From: Terebella lapidaria
Lineage: Eukaryota; Annelida; Polychaeta; Terebellida; Terebellidae
Length of the DNA: 64,000 nt
Assembly (NCBI GenBank): GCA_949152475.1
Contig: OX424570.1
Location: 17,914,694-17,978,693, forward strand
Direction: 5' to 3'
This document shows, one piece after another, positions 45,091-57,617 of this stretch (within the stretch, counting starts at the first letter, position 1; each line of letters opens with the position of its first letter). The notes under the pieces are model-generated. The model did not search any database, was not told where the DNA came from, and saw only the letters and a program-made list of their open reading frames with translations. The position numbers were made by a program, and so were the translations under genes.

Positions 45091-46339
45091 AATTCTTAAA
45101 ACCATGTCTAGTAGTAATTGTCTTATATCAACGCATTCATGTTCACTGTACAGCACTATATAATATCGTCCAATGTATAAATATGGTGCTTATAACAAAC
45201 ACGTAAGCGTCAGCAGTACTCTCAGCAGTACATAGCTCGATTCCACTGTGGGGAATGGGAAGTATATTTAAGTCTGCATTGCTGTAGTTTTGACAAGTGC
45301 AATTATGGTCACATAGTTTTCACTATTCTGTGAATAACAAGATCAGGGACTTTGCAGACTCAAAATGGAACAATTTCCATACCTTTTCCAGACCCATATC
45401 AATTCGAAACACCTATGCACGATAGCTCGTTAATATAAATTTAACATGCTACATAAACTTAACTTGTACGCTAAGGCTCCATTATTCACATCTATACATA
45501 TAATATTCGACCTGTAAAACAACAATTTTTTGGGTGAAATATTTCGTCAAACTGCATCGAACGAGGAAATTCGCTATAGAACATATTTCCGCAAAGCATT
45601 GTGCACCCTGTCACCAGTACCGAGTACAAAATCGATACAGACACAGCGCCGTGTCAGGGTTTTTGATCACCCGTCCCCTTTGGCCTGTTTTTACCTGACT
45701 GTCTTATCAATATAATTCCATAACGATTGTGTAGATTTGAAGAGATTCCTATAAGTACAAATGCCTGAAGTTCTCGTTAAATGCTGCAAAATTATTGCCC
45801 ATTCAATCATGTTCAAAACTTCATGATCGCAAGTATACTGGGTTCATCGGTTGATAAGAAGGGAACCGGTACGTGCATGAATATTTTTTGACAAACTTTT
45901 TCCCCGACAATTTGAATGGTGGGCAATACGTTCTCATTCAAGAATGACATCTTTCGGAACAGTGCTCAAGCCATGATGATCAACAAGCCATCTCTTCGGA
46001 GTCGGGGAATTCCAAGGAAGCCGCTGTCTGATCGGTCAAATCAATCGAAGTACTCGCAATAAGTTGCGGTTGTCAGGCATGAAGAAAATTTGAGAACTTT
46101 TCATAATCTAACTGGAATATTTTTTTTAGTGATTGTCTCCATCTGCTTGTTGACCCTGAAAATTTTAAAACAAATGCTGCGGTACTATTGCAGGACCGGA
46201 CCAACGCATCTATCCATGGGCCGTTTTAATCGTATTTGAGTATGTCGCCTCCTGATGGAGGCGATAATAAACATAAAACGTATACATGCACGCTGTTCCG
46301 GATCAGATATGACGCCATTGTTTACCTATGTATCATGCT

Positions 46340-46720
46340 AAACCTAAACACTGTTGTCTGAGTATATTCGAACTCAGACAACACTTGTTGTCCAGAGCTC
46401 TTGAAAGGAAATTTAATAGGGCTAGATTCAACTTGTGTATACCCCATTCAGAGTCTCAGGGACACGATGGAGTATATTTCGTAACGCCCTACCACTCTGT
46501 TGAGCCTGATATCAAGGGAATCTTGACTCAGTATTTCCCAGTCCTACATCACAAAACTAGGCTCAATTCAGAATAGTGGGGTCAAATAGACTCATAGTCT
46601 CCAGGAACCCATCCTCCCAAGAAGTCGATTAATGCCGAGGTTTCTGGCACGCTCAACCCCCAACAACTGTTACATGGGCGATTGTGGGGCAGAAAGGTGT
46701 CAACTTTGTGATGTTACTAT
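46340..46720 (+). pseudogene. Penelope-like element relic, post-RT linker
   Basis: The frame at 46328-46576 contains V-Y-F-V-T-P-Y-H then I-K-G-I-L-T-Q-Y-F. This resembles the segment following the RT in Penelope-like proteins. About 100 bases later a different frame reads C-G-A-E-R-C-Q-L-C, the cysteine knot that precedes the nuclease in these elements. Stops separate the pieces. A worse copy is likely at 50395-50490, where similar bases (GGCAAAAAGGTGTCACC) are seen. The family assignment is moderate. Confidence 0.4.
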
Positions 46721-46775
46721 TATTATTGTTGTTATCACACCAGTGTATTTATGGTGCCTTATCAATTTGTAAAAT

Positions 46776-47165
46776 TTGGTGGTAACAGATTGATACTTAC
46801 ATTCATACCACTGACCCGGTGTCACTGCTGGTGGACGTTAATTCTGTCCCCGAGGATACCATCAACTTGGTAGCCTTTTTGGCTTGTGATTAGGTACTTA
46901 TGTACTTGTCATATATCTATTCCATTGAGTTTGTTTCGGATTTGTAAATTATTTCATAGGTTGTTGGGCAGTTGTATACTAATTCCATCAGGTGTACAGT
47001 AGAAACAACTACATTAACCACACTGTCTGCCCCTGATGACGCCAGTGTGTCATTTGATAAAGGATTAGGTCGGGCTTTGTTTCTATTGCAAAATTTTGTA
47101 TTTTACGTTTATTTGAATCATCAAAATTTGGCTGTTTTGGTGGTAATAGATTGATACTTACATTT
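46776..47165 (+). repeat. 364-bp dispersed repeat, one unit with repeated ends
   Basis: GATTGATACTTACATT occurs at both ends, 364 bp apart. The interior matches 58268-58995 inverted, including CACACTGTCTGCCCCTGATG and GACGCCAGTGTGTC. Confidence 0.75.
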
Positions 47166-47169
47166 CTCA

Positions 47170-48430
47170 GGACATTGCAATGAAAGGTTTTTGATATGAA
47201 TGAGTAGTAAATTTTCTAGGCGAAAATAATTAAAGTTACACATTGGAACATTACCAGTAGAAGTGAGCCTTGAATTGCCTCATGAAGGCCCTGGGGTTTA
47301 GGTCTTCAGCTTCCTGGATAGGTATTCCGGAGCTTGACGATTGAGGCATTTGAATGTAAAGACCAGACTACGGAAGTTAATCATATGACAGGTATATTTG
47401 TGGTAATTGACGTGTAAAACTGTAGACTGTTAAAAACAATGAGTATCTTTAACGAAGTCACAGGGCTGAAAGCCATTGTCACTTCATTTTAATACATGTA
47501 GTTAGTAGCATATAAAACAAACCATGAAATACAGAGCGACACCTTCCAACGATTCAAAAACATACACGAAGATAGCCCAAACGTAAATAAACCATCGATG
47601 ATCAAAAATCAACAACCAAGTTCTTGTGATTATGGCACACATGTGCCATTCATCAATAAGCGTCCATATACTAACATTTATTACTAGGCATATGTGTTTC
47701 ACCAGGTCTGTCGAGTACGCCATCTGTCTCCTCGATTCTCTCATTCCAAGGTGCTCAGTTACTTACACAAAACAACAATAATGTAATGTCAAACACACAA
47801 ATAAGTATATACATATACTTTCAAAACTTACAGTACAGATCAGTTCCTTCCCTACAGAGCTACTAATAATGTTTCACCTATACACATACATATAGATGTA
47901 ACATGTGGTACACAATTTTACACAATTATAAATTGTTATCAGAACGAAACTATTTACTAGTACTTACCATAAGTGAACCTAGTGAACTTGAAAATAACAT
48001 TGAGGTTCGGTGCCCGAGTTCAACAGAAAAGTAGTGCATCCCATAACATGATATATATTGCCAAACACTGATATTGTATACTGATATTTCAATTCTTGGT
48101 TTGAACATGTAGCGTTTTATACATTCCCTAAACCTATTTCCTAAATTTTCCATCCAGTGTGAGGATACCATATTATAGCTCCATTATATGTACAAGTGTA
48201 GATAAATGGCTTGATGATGATCATATCCTTATTTGCTTTCGAAATAAAAACGAAAGTGAAAGTGAAAGCGCTTGTATTTCGAGCAGGTTGTATCAGACAT
48301 TAGACATTATTACACCAACTCAAGGTTATGTGTTGTACTGTTGCGAATTGTTTGTACCGGGCTCAGTAATCGGAGCGCGTAACAAATGATCAAAATATAT
48401 CCATTCAGTATGTAACAATACTATAAACTA
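47170..48430. other. No gene seen; (GAAAGT)n motif at 48252-48268
   Basis: No coding motif recognised. GAAAGTGAAAGTGAAAG matches the GAAANN repeats of interferon-regulatory-factor sites and lies about 170 bp beyond the 3' end of gene B. Confidence 0.4.
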
Positions 48431-48439
48431 AATGCGCAA

Positions 48440-49846
48440 TTACACTCCCAGAATGTCAATCTCTCGCAGGCCAGGGTTGCCTATTCGGCTACAGCCATCG
48501 TGGAGATCCAGTCTCAGGAAAGTCGTCCTTATATTTGGTACCGTCATTTCGTTGATGGCTAACCCAATGCACGCTGCAGGATCGTCTCCGGGAATATTCC
48601 ATGGTCCATCGCAAACGAACGGCATCTAGGAAAGGGAGTGAATCATGAATGTTGTGGTTTCCAACGACAGCATACGATCGTAATATCTGATCAAATTGCA
48701 ATATGGAGATGGTAGGAATGAACGACTCGAAATTGCTCTCAACATAGTGACTCATAAAAAATGTAGAGATCATGTTCTCACTGTCAGAGTAACTCCACTG
48801 CTGAAGGTAAGGGTAGTGCCTCTGAACTGATCAGCCTGGTGGCATCTGTTCCACACCGACACTGATACAATCAGAGTTTCATCTGGGAAGTTTACCACCA
48901 ACCAGGCACCTGCATTCTCTGCAACTGATGCCCAGGCAGTTTCGAAACCGGGGTTATAATTCCCGTCATACACGGCAGAGCAAGAGTAACCAGGGTAAGT
49001 TGACGAAGCATTACATGTGATGCCTCGTCTCTTGCTCAAATCATCCAGGATGGATGCTGAAAGGTCGAATAATCATTACGATAATTAAATGCTAAATTCT
49101 TATAAAAAAAGAAACCAAGATGAACTAACAAATGTTCAATGCATTATCAAGATGAATCAACAACGATTCCAAGACGCAGTAATAAATCGATGCTAGTACT
49201 AAATTGAAATTCATTTCAAGACATATATTTCGTTTCTTTAATGGGAGCATTCATATTATCCATGAAGTTATGTACACGTATAGAAGTACGAATATACATT
49301 GTTTCAAAAGAAAAATATTCTGGATTGAATCAACAAATATCATCCATAGTTACTTGCATCATTTAAATAGGCATTCAACAGCGCCCATGATTAGCTTCGC
49401 ATCATATTTCTTTGAACCCAAAAAGTTCTCATCTTGGATATTTGATGTTTTTGGAGCTGAATGGTAATGAATAGCCCTGAATTGAAGAACATACCATGGA
49501 TATAATTCGTGTGATATATATAAATACCTCTTTGTCTGATAATAGCCCGACTGCCTGCGGAAAACACCAAGTCCTTTACTTCAGCCCGTAGAAAAATTTC
49601 ACACACATACATGTATGACCCTGAAAGTTGAGTATTCAGAAAGTTGGCCCCCTGGCACTCGAACACAGAGGTACAAAAAGCCGCACAGTGCGTTGTACTC
49701 GTCACATCTATTGCAACCATCGATGGCTGCGTAGAAAATATTTCATCTTTGAAAACTTGAAACATGTCAAAATTAAAACTTTCCACACCATATCCTAAAT
49801 TAATTTTCAGAACCAGAACAACTCCACCTATCAACGGCATATACAT
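48440..49846 (-). CDS. Secreted PAN plus discoidin-like protein B, three exons
   Basis: Exons are 49846-49528, 49056-48782 and 48625-48440 (259 residues). Intron positions and phases are the same as in gene A; exon 2 is again exactly 275 bp. It has a signal peptide (G-G-V-V-L-V-L-K-I), PAN-like cysteines around F-E-C-Q-G-A-N-F, then the discoidin-like domain with C-N-A-S-S, G-A-W-L-V-V-N-F and G-L-R-E-I-D-I-L-G-V. The exon-2 start is set by the TTTCAG acceptor, not by any ATG. No break is seen, so it is probably functional. It is 1.9 kb from paralogue C. Confidence 0.8.
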
Positions 49847-49899
49847 TGTTGAGATTTTGATGCAAATACAGACTGCGATGTGCTGTGGACTGTTTTAAA

Positions 49900-51185
49900 G
49901 GCTCAACAGAAAGAAAAGGTGGTGCGCAGTTATCATCATGACAGTTTTCAATGGGAGCATCTCGTCCTGTTCTGTTTCCTAGCCAACCCCAGTAAATATT
50001 TCGTTTATACGCTATAAGGATGATGTATAATCATTGAGGCATTCGATAGGATTGTAAGAGGACATAATCATTATTTCTAGCACAAAACATATGTGGCAAG
50101 TGGTCTTGCTGTTTGGGTTATGAAATATTGAAGTTGAGCAATAACAATCCATACCTCGTTGTGACTTTCAGATGTATACACATTAATAATAATAGCAATA
50201 ATAATATTTTGAATTTAATTTTTACAACGTTGGCAAGTACCACTCGCATATATCCACAGGGAGGAACCATTTGTCTGATTCTATGTGCATTATTCTGATT
50301 CTATGGGCAAAAATTCTGATTCTATGAGCAAATGAGTAAGTAAGCGGTGGGGCACCAGTAAAACATGCTGGATCAACGACAAATTTCTCAACACAATCTG
50401 AAGTTGATTAGTGCCAAGGATCTGATATTCCCCCGGCCCCTCCCCCGTCCCACTGGCAAAAAGGTGTCACCTATGTGATATTTTTTGTGTTAAGGCATTC
50501 GATCGTGATGACTAGAATGCGGTATGATACGGCGGGACTTTTTGTGGTAGCTGACCTGTACAACTGTAGATTCACTCTGCTAAGAACAGGGAATATCATC
50601 AACAGAGTTCCGACCGAGGGCTGAAATACTCAATTCACTTTAATAATTTTAAAGTGACATTGTGAGAACGTTATAAACTTTACCATGCAATTCTGATGAA
50701 AAATCTTCCCTCGGTATAAGTAACTCGGTATAGAGGGCAAGAGCACCGGAGTTCAACTTGAGTTTGTTCCTGAGTGGAATTTGTACAGCTACATCTACTA
50801 GAACCATGAGTGCTTCTTGCTCCTGTTTTTTTCTGTAACAGCCATTGCTTTTCGTGGATGAGAGAATTTCACCAACGTAAACTCCATCAACATGCTCATA
50901 GATCATTATTTTTCAATGGTGGGTTACTAAGCAGCACCATTTGGTTTTCAAGAGCATGGATAGATTCTCAGCACGAACCACATCATATGGTTGCATGCAC
51001 AAATGCGGAAAGTCCTGTTTTCGGAACCCGGTCATGGGCTGTTCTGATATACATGTACATCAACTCATTTCATAGCTAATGCGTCGTTTCGTCTGAAAAT
51101 GATAAATCTGCCATCTGTTTCAGGTCACACAGATCTCGCATCATCTGTGTTGCAATGTTATGATATGGTTAAACCATTGCCGCAT
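49900..51185. other. No gene seen; degraded repeat at 50395-50640
   Basis: The stretch 50395-50640 resembles 46680-46720 and 47330-47500 (GTGGTAGCTGACCTGTACAACTGTAG-like), suggesting a decayed copy of the same retroelement region. Otherwise no motif. Confidence 0.4.
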
Positions 51186-51189
51186 TTTT

Positions 51190-51612
51190 ACACACTGTCT
51201 GCCACTGATGACACCAGTGTGTCTTTTGATAAACTCTCTGGTGGACTGTTTCTATTCTAAAATGTATTTTACGTCTACCATGTCATCATAAAAATCTGTT
51301 TGTTTTGGTGATAATAGGTTTGATAGTTAGATTCATACCACTGAGCCGTTTTCACTGCTGGTGGACATTAAATTTGTCCCCGAGGATACTATGAACAGTC
51401 TTTTGGCTTGTGATTGGGTAGCCATGTACTTGTCATACGCCTATTTCATGGGATACAACAACTGCATGTTCCTGATGACGCCAGTGTGTCTTTGGATAAA
51501 ATATTGGTACGGCTTTATTTCTATTCCAAAATGTTGTATTTTAGGTTTGTTATAGGCATCATCAAAATCTGGTTGTATTGGTGGTAATAGATTGATAGTT
51601 AGGTATTTGCTT
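51190..51612 (+). repeat. 364-bp dispersed repeat, diverged copy
   Basis: CACACTGTCTGCCACTGATG, GTCCCCGAGGATACTATGAA and CTGATGACGCCAGTGTGTC match the family; it is more diverged than the copies at 46.8 and 58.3 kb. Confidence 0.65.
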
Positions 51613-51724
51613 AACAACGGTCAACATTGATACATTTTTATTTTACATTTCTCTCACTAGTTACTATGTCTGATTTCTTTCCGGCTGGCCGGTACTTTTC
51701 GAGAAAAAAAAGCTACATGGGCAA

Positions 51725-53222
51725 TTAGACCCCTTGGATGTCAACCTCTCGCAGGCCAGGATTGCCTGATTGGTTACAAGCATTGTGTAGATCCAGTCTC
51801 AGGAAAGTCGTCCTAATATTTGGTACCGTCATTTCATTGATGGCTAACCCTGTGCATAGTGCAGGGTCGTCTCCGTTACGGACATTCCTTGGTCCGTCGC
51901 AAACAAATGGCATCTAACAAGAGAAAGTTAGCAAGGAATAGGTATCACGTTTAAAACATGTGTTCCACTACTGTGATGTATGATAAAATGACAGGTATCG
52001 TCTCCCTACCGTCATAGTAACCCCCGTGCTGAAGGTAAGGTTTGTGCCTCTAAACTGGTCAGGCATTCCGCATCTGTTCCACACCGACACTGATATGATC
52101 AGGGCCTCTACTGGGAAGTTTATCACCAACCAGGCACCAGAATGTTCGCGAACTGACGCCCAGGCAGCATTCTGGCCAGGTCCATAATCCCGATCATAAA
52201 CATCAGAGCAGGCGTAAGCATCGTGGGCTGACGAAGCGGTACATGTGATGCCAGCTCTCAGGTTGACATTTTCCAGGATGGATGCTGAAGTGTTCATAAA
52301 TCATCGCTATACTGACTGTTGCATATGCTAGTGATCCGGTTTTGCCAGTGCTGTAGGCACAGTAGTTTGCATTAGCAACACGCGTCGTGATATAAACACA
52401 TCAGGCTAGATTGAAGGCAATAACAGAAATTGTTAACCCACCCCAAAGAAAAAGCGTAATCATTGCTGGGGAGTAATACTCAGAATTATGTCAGATAGAA
52501 GCCACCGTAGAACCTTGTATCTCCATAATCAAATATTTTATTACCATGGACACGCCGGCGAATCTGAGCAACACCTGCAAGTGTTTGCTGCGAAAATCAA
52601 CATCAACACTCACCTGCGCCAGATTGTCATGTTGAAGGCAAGTATTCACTGGTGAGGTTAATTAACTATGAAGTTTATATGCAATCAGAAATTAAAGTAT
52701 GGCTAATTGTCATATTTCCTGTTTGCATGACAACCATTCCAACCGATGTATACTAAAAACAGAGAAGGTAAGCAATGCTGGCTAGAAAACATTCATAATA
52801 AGTTTCGAGTCGATTGATCATTTCTGCCTGATTTTTATGGGTATACAGAGTGACGAACAATCATAGAGACATATTTTAACAATCTGAGCAAATACCAACA
52901 AACTCGTACCTCTTTGTCTGATTATGACTTGATTGCCTCCAGAAGACATCAAGTCGTTTGCTGCAGTTCGTGCAAGTAACTCGCATCCATATAAACCAGA
53001 CGTTTTGATTCCGTTGACATTTGCTCCTTGACATTCATACATCGAGGTACACTTTACTGCACATTCTATTACACTTGTGACTTCCAACGTCACCAAAGGT
53101 GGTGGGGAAATGACTTTTTCATTCTTAAGAACTTGGTTGTTTTCTGTTACGAAATTCTCCGCAGCACTTCCATAGTATATTTGTATTATCAGAAAATGTC
53201 CAACTATCATTGGGAAAAGCAT
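51725..53222 (-). CDS. Secreted PAN plus discoidin-like protein C, three exons
   Basis: Exons are 53222-52910, 52284-52010 and 51913-51725 (258 residues). Architecture, phases and exon-2 length (275 bp) are identical to A and B. I place the start at ATG 53222, because it opens directly into a signal peptide (M-L-F-P-M-I-V-G-H-F-L-I-I); the frame is open farther upstream but from a GTG. The PAN part has C-A-V-K-C ... Y-E-C-Q-G-A-N-V. The second domain has C-T-A-S-S, G-A-W-L-V-I-N-F and G-L-R-E-V-D-I-Q-G-V. Likely a secreted or surface lectin-like protein; the ligand is unknown. Confidence 0.8.
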
Positions 53223-53289
53223 TGTTCTGATACTGCCACACAACGAAACTCCACCGTTCACAGTATTCAGAGCTCACACGAGAAGAGTT

Positions 53290-55320
53290 GTTGAGTTTCG
53301 AGGGTTCAATATTTATGACAGGTGTAATGATGTTCCCTCCTTAGAATAATCGGCCCAAGTAGCGCACCTTACTCTGTTAATACTACTTTCCCAGTGAATG
53401 TATATCATATTTAATCCGTGTGGGACATTTTTAGTCTTCATTGAATTTAGAAGAAATAGTACGCCACATGGACCGAATAATCCATATAACTCATTAGCGG
53501 TGTTCCATTTTAGGTGCGTATGTGAAATGCGCACCTCATGTACTCGAGACAGGGGTCGTATCAAAAACCGCTATCAATAGCAATATTTACCTGGACACAA
53601 TTTTTTCTGGAACATCGCACACATTAAATGTACAAATCTATTGCGGATACCATTGTCAAGTATCGATATCAGTGTTCTGTTGAACCAGAATGGTGCATGG
53701 GGCTACGTTCCGTTTTGATGCTAAATGGAAAGCCAGTGAAGCACGGTTGGGCTCGAAAATTGCAGTCACATGGCATGCCTTATGATGTGAACCATCTTAA
53801 AATATGTGAGTAAATGAACAACATATGCACTGGAATCACTGCAAGAAATACGTCAATTTTATTTGTAGTTGATCAAATTGAGTATTATTCAGGTCATATG
53901 CATACGCGTCGCCTTCACACAGTAGGGATCATCGCATCTGACCAAAAACTAGCCTATGTTGGCTCTGTCTATCCTGGTCACTGGAATGACCAGAGCTGAT
54001 ACAACTTAATGCCAGATATTCCATATCACCAGGACCAGCACAGCGTCTCCGATTGAGGATGTTACAACTTAATTATAGTTAATAGCAATTCACATTCATC
54101 AAAATAGAAATATACAAAACATGTCTTATGTGTCTACTTTTGACATAATTCAATCAGAACCAGTTTTCCACTTTTGATACGATCCCCGTCTTTATTCGAC
54201 CTGTGTACGTACTTTGGCTATTTGCACGGGTGCATAAGGTGCGCATTTCATATAACCACCTAAAATGAAACACCGCGTTTACCACGCTTTGTTGGACATG
54301 TAGAATGTGAAACATTATCTAAGGTGAAGAGGGTTAGGAAATAAATTAATCACCATGACGAATTATTACATGACATGGTTGTTTTCCGATAATATCGCAT
54401 TGCATTCGGTTTGTGTTTTTCAGGAAGGTAGGCCTATCCATTCGTTTCATGATTTGGATGGAAGCTCTGCCGATAATTTTTTTCCTTGAGAGTGCATTTA
54501 CCTTTCACACCAATGCGAACGCATACAAAGTTATAAATGCGTACTCACTGGATGAAACAGTTAACAAGGCAACATATTTTGCGGCTATCAACAGCCTGGG
54601 CATACATTTGTTGTTTGCCACCAGGATCGCCACCATGTAATTCGGGTATAGACAAACCATAGGAACAGTCTACTTCCCAAATTCATACAGAAACGAAATA
54701 ATGTTATATTAAATTTGTTTGTTGTTGCATAATACAAACAATGGACATGACGTTTTTTGTACTTCTTGGGCATAATAGACTGTTTTAGAGCCCCAAAAGC
54801 ACATGGCATCAGCAGGTACAGTAGTATAAACAGGTTGGCAACATCACGATTATAAATTCGTTCATTCAATCATTTTATTTACAATCTCTTCCGTGTACGA
54901 ATGAATATTCAATTTGTCATGTACCGAAAGTGCCATCAAAGAGTATGAGGCTGCGCTTCCACAAAACTGTGAGACTGAGCGCTTTACAATTATTACTCAG
55001 ATATTATGATCTGATACCCCCTATCTCACCATGTCAGTGTGGGCATTGTAAAACTGAATCTCATATGCCCACTGGGGCCCAAGTATCATGCCCTGCGCCT
55101 TAATACTACTCGCTCAAGTGATTTAGGGTAATTTCATACATTTTTTTCGTGCATGCCACTGGTAATTTACACATTTTATCCAGATACATCCTAGTGAGAC
55201 GTCCATTTGTCAGATTCTTGTAGTTTCGATATAAATTGAACCCCTCAAAATTTTTGTCTCCCATCTGACCCCCAAAACAGCCCATTGAAGATATAGGTAC
55301 CACTATATTGTAGTTAAATA
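53290..55320. other. No gene supported
   Basis: Several 60-90 codon frames exist, for example 53628-53813 and 54413-54640, but none shows a recognised motif or splice context. The stretch 53500-53575 (ATGCGCACCTCATGTACTCG) hints at a dispersed repeat shared with 54240. Confidence 0.45.
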
Positions 55321-55342
55321 TAATACCACTTATTTTGTTAAA

Positions 55343-56440
55343 GGCGACTCTGATGCCTCATACAAATATACTGAAATAAATGTGGTAAATATGGTTAAAT
55401 TTGGAATCAATTTTAAAATCAGCCAAATATAGCATTCTTGCTTGTCACGCAAACCTGAAAGTACATCTCGAAATAGTCTGGAAAATGTAGAAAATATGCA
55501 CAGTTCGACAACAGATACTCAGAAAATTCCCCTTAATCATGCATGAAAACAGTGGATAGAGAATGATCGGCCTGTCTACAGTGCCGGTTGCCACGATATC
55601 TAGACAAATACCAATGACCTCATGAGACTGTGTGTGTACAACTCGCCCACAAGGCGGGTCGCTTTGAGGAAGAAAATGATGCGAGATTGACTGGCCCGAA
55701 TTTGAATCTTGATTTGGAAACTCAATTTAGGCACGTAATACACATCTTCAGAATACACATTTTCTATAGACAAAGTAAAGCTATCGCAAAATGAATAAAT
55801 TTTGTCAATTCTAAAAGTGATTATAGCTTTAATTTTCTTATTGATAATATTTTATGGGATTTGGTGGCAGACCTGTTTTTATACTCATTTGAATCAGAAT
55901 TCATCCAACATTACAACGACCAGGTTCTAAGAAACTGACATGTAATTTCAATTTCACTTCCTAATACACAGACGATGTACTGTCGCTAAATAATCGCTAA
56001 ATAAACGTTTGGTTTTTATTTGGATGTCCTATATCCTGAGGAACTTGAAATTAAGGACACTACAGACTCCGCTAATTTTTCCAACTATCTAGACTTGAGG
56101 TTTGAGATTGATAATGATTCTAATCTGTCAACTAGATTAAATGACAAACGTGATGATTTCAATTTTTCCATAGTCAAAGTCCCTTTTCTAAGCAGCAACA
56201 TTCCTGTGTCACCAGCATATGGTGTGTTTGTTTCTTAACGTATACGCTATTCCCGAGCTAGTTGCAAATATGAGGACTTTGTTTATCGAAAGTGTCCAGC
56301 TAGTCTCTAAACTGCTGCGACAAGGAGTTGTTTCACCAAGACTTATAGCCGCCTCTAGGATATCTATTGACGTCATCATGATCTGGTTGATAAATACACC
56401 AAATCCATGACTGCCATGCAACTAGATCTATTTTCATGTT
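55343..56440 (+). pseudogene. Penelope-like RT relic, copy 2
   Basis: The sequence parallels 16510-17219. GGCGACTCTGATGCCTCATAC opens it at 55343. An unrelated insertion of roughly 430 bp occupies about 55400-55830. The G-I-P block is deleted. A frameshift falls near the Y-T-D-D-V box (about 55968), and D-K-R-D-D-F-N-F with S-N-I-P-V-S-P-A-Y-G-V survive at about 56145-56225. It is more decayed than copy 1. Its 3' tail continues to 60270 but is split by two later insertions. Confidence 0.75.
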
Positions 56441-56644
56441 AATTTGGGGGAATTCATGACGGGTACCACTAATGGGGCAGGATATGATCACTCTTTCCGG
56501 AACACCAGATTTCACTTCCTAATGGCCATGGGGGGGGGGGGGGGGCTCATGAGCTCACTTCGTATGACTGATATGACTTTCTGTCCCCGAACTATGAGGG
56601 TTATCTATAAAACGCTGGTCGCTGGTCACTCATGAATTATGTTG

Positions 56645-57615
56645 TCAATGCAAAATTCATCTTATATTTCGGAAAAGGCTGTTCATATTTCAGGGTAGTA
56701 TCAACTAAAACACGGAACATATACACCAAAACCCGATCATGTAGGTTCAATTCAATTCAATTTATTGGCTCCGTTATACTAGGCATATAACGTGACCAAG
56801 GATGGAGATAAAAAATAACAAATGGGTACATACAAATAAACATGATGCCCAATAATACACAATAGATACATACTAGTATCAGCGTCTGAACCTCTCTGAT
56901 CATATTTATGAACGCAGCGAATACCAGGAACCAAGAATATTCATAGAGATGGTAAATCCAATGTTCCAAACCAGCTCATTGCTGGGTATATCATTGCTCA
57001 TTCATTTTCCCTCTCCCATTGTACATTTCTTTTGACAAATGAGGTAATGGGAATTAGTAGATCGTTTTTGTACTTTTATATCCTGCTACAGGGATTTTCA
57101 TATTCAGGAGTATTTTTATCTCAAAATAAATGATATATGTATCGGGGCCTATATGTCACTTGACTCCCTCTGGTTTATGAGTTTTATTGCTAGAAGATGT
57201 GCTCCCCTTAGCATAATATCGAGCTTGTGCCCACCCTGTTTTGTCTTGATTTCAGGCTATTTTGAATCACGCTCATGCAGCACCATTTAGCAGTGTTTAT
57301 AACGATGATGGGTACAAGGATTGTCAATGACTAGCCATAGCATGGAATACGGATACAGCTCTACCGATAGTATCATCATTGTATTGTATCCTGTATATTT
57401 CATTTTATGTGAACAGATTGCGGTGATTTTGCCCAAAGATCGCGATAGATCTGTTCAATGTTTACACTGAAACAGTCGTAAACTTGAGTTGGGTCAAATT
57501 CCAGATTATGTTTCTCAGCTTCTGCCGGAAAATGCAGAAATTGCATGCATGGAGTAGATCTATGGAATGCCCTGGGTGAAATTTATATTAGGCTGAAACC
57601 AATGGTATATCGTTC
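56645..57615. other. No gene seen inside the 2.7-kb element, left part
   Basis: AT-rich, short frames without motifs. Confidence 0.5.
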
Positions 57616-57617
57616 TC

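Noticed and set aside
53223-53261. GTG start for PAN-discoidin gene C
   Set aside because: ATG at 53222 opens directly into a signal peptide and gives an exon 1 of the same length as in gene A.
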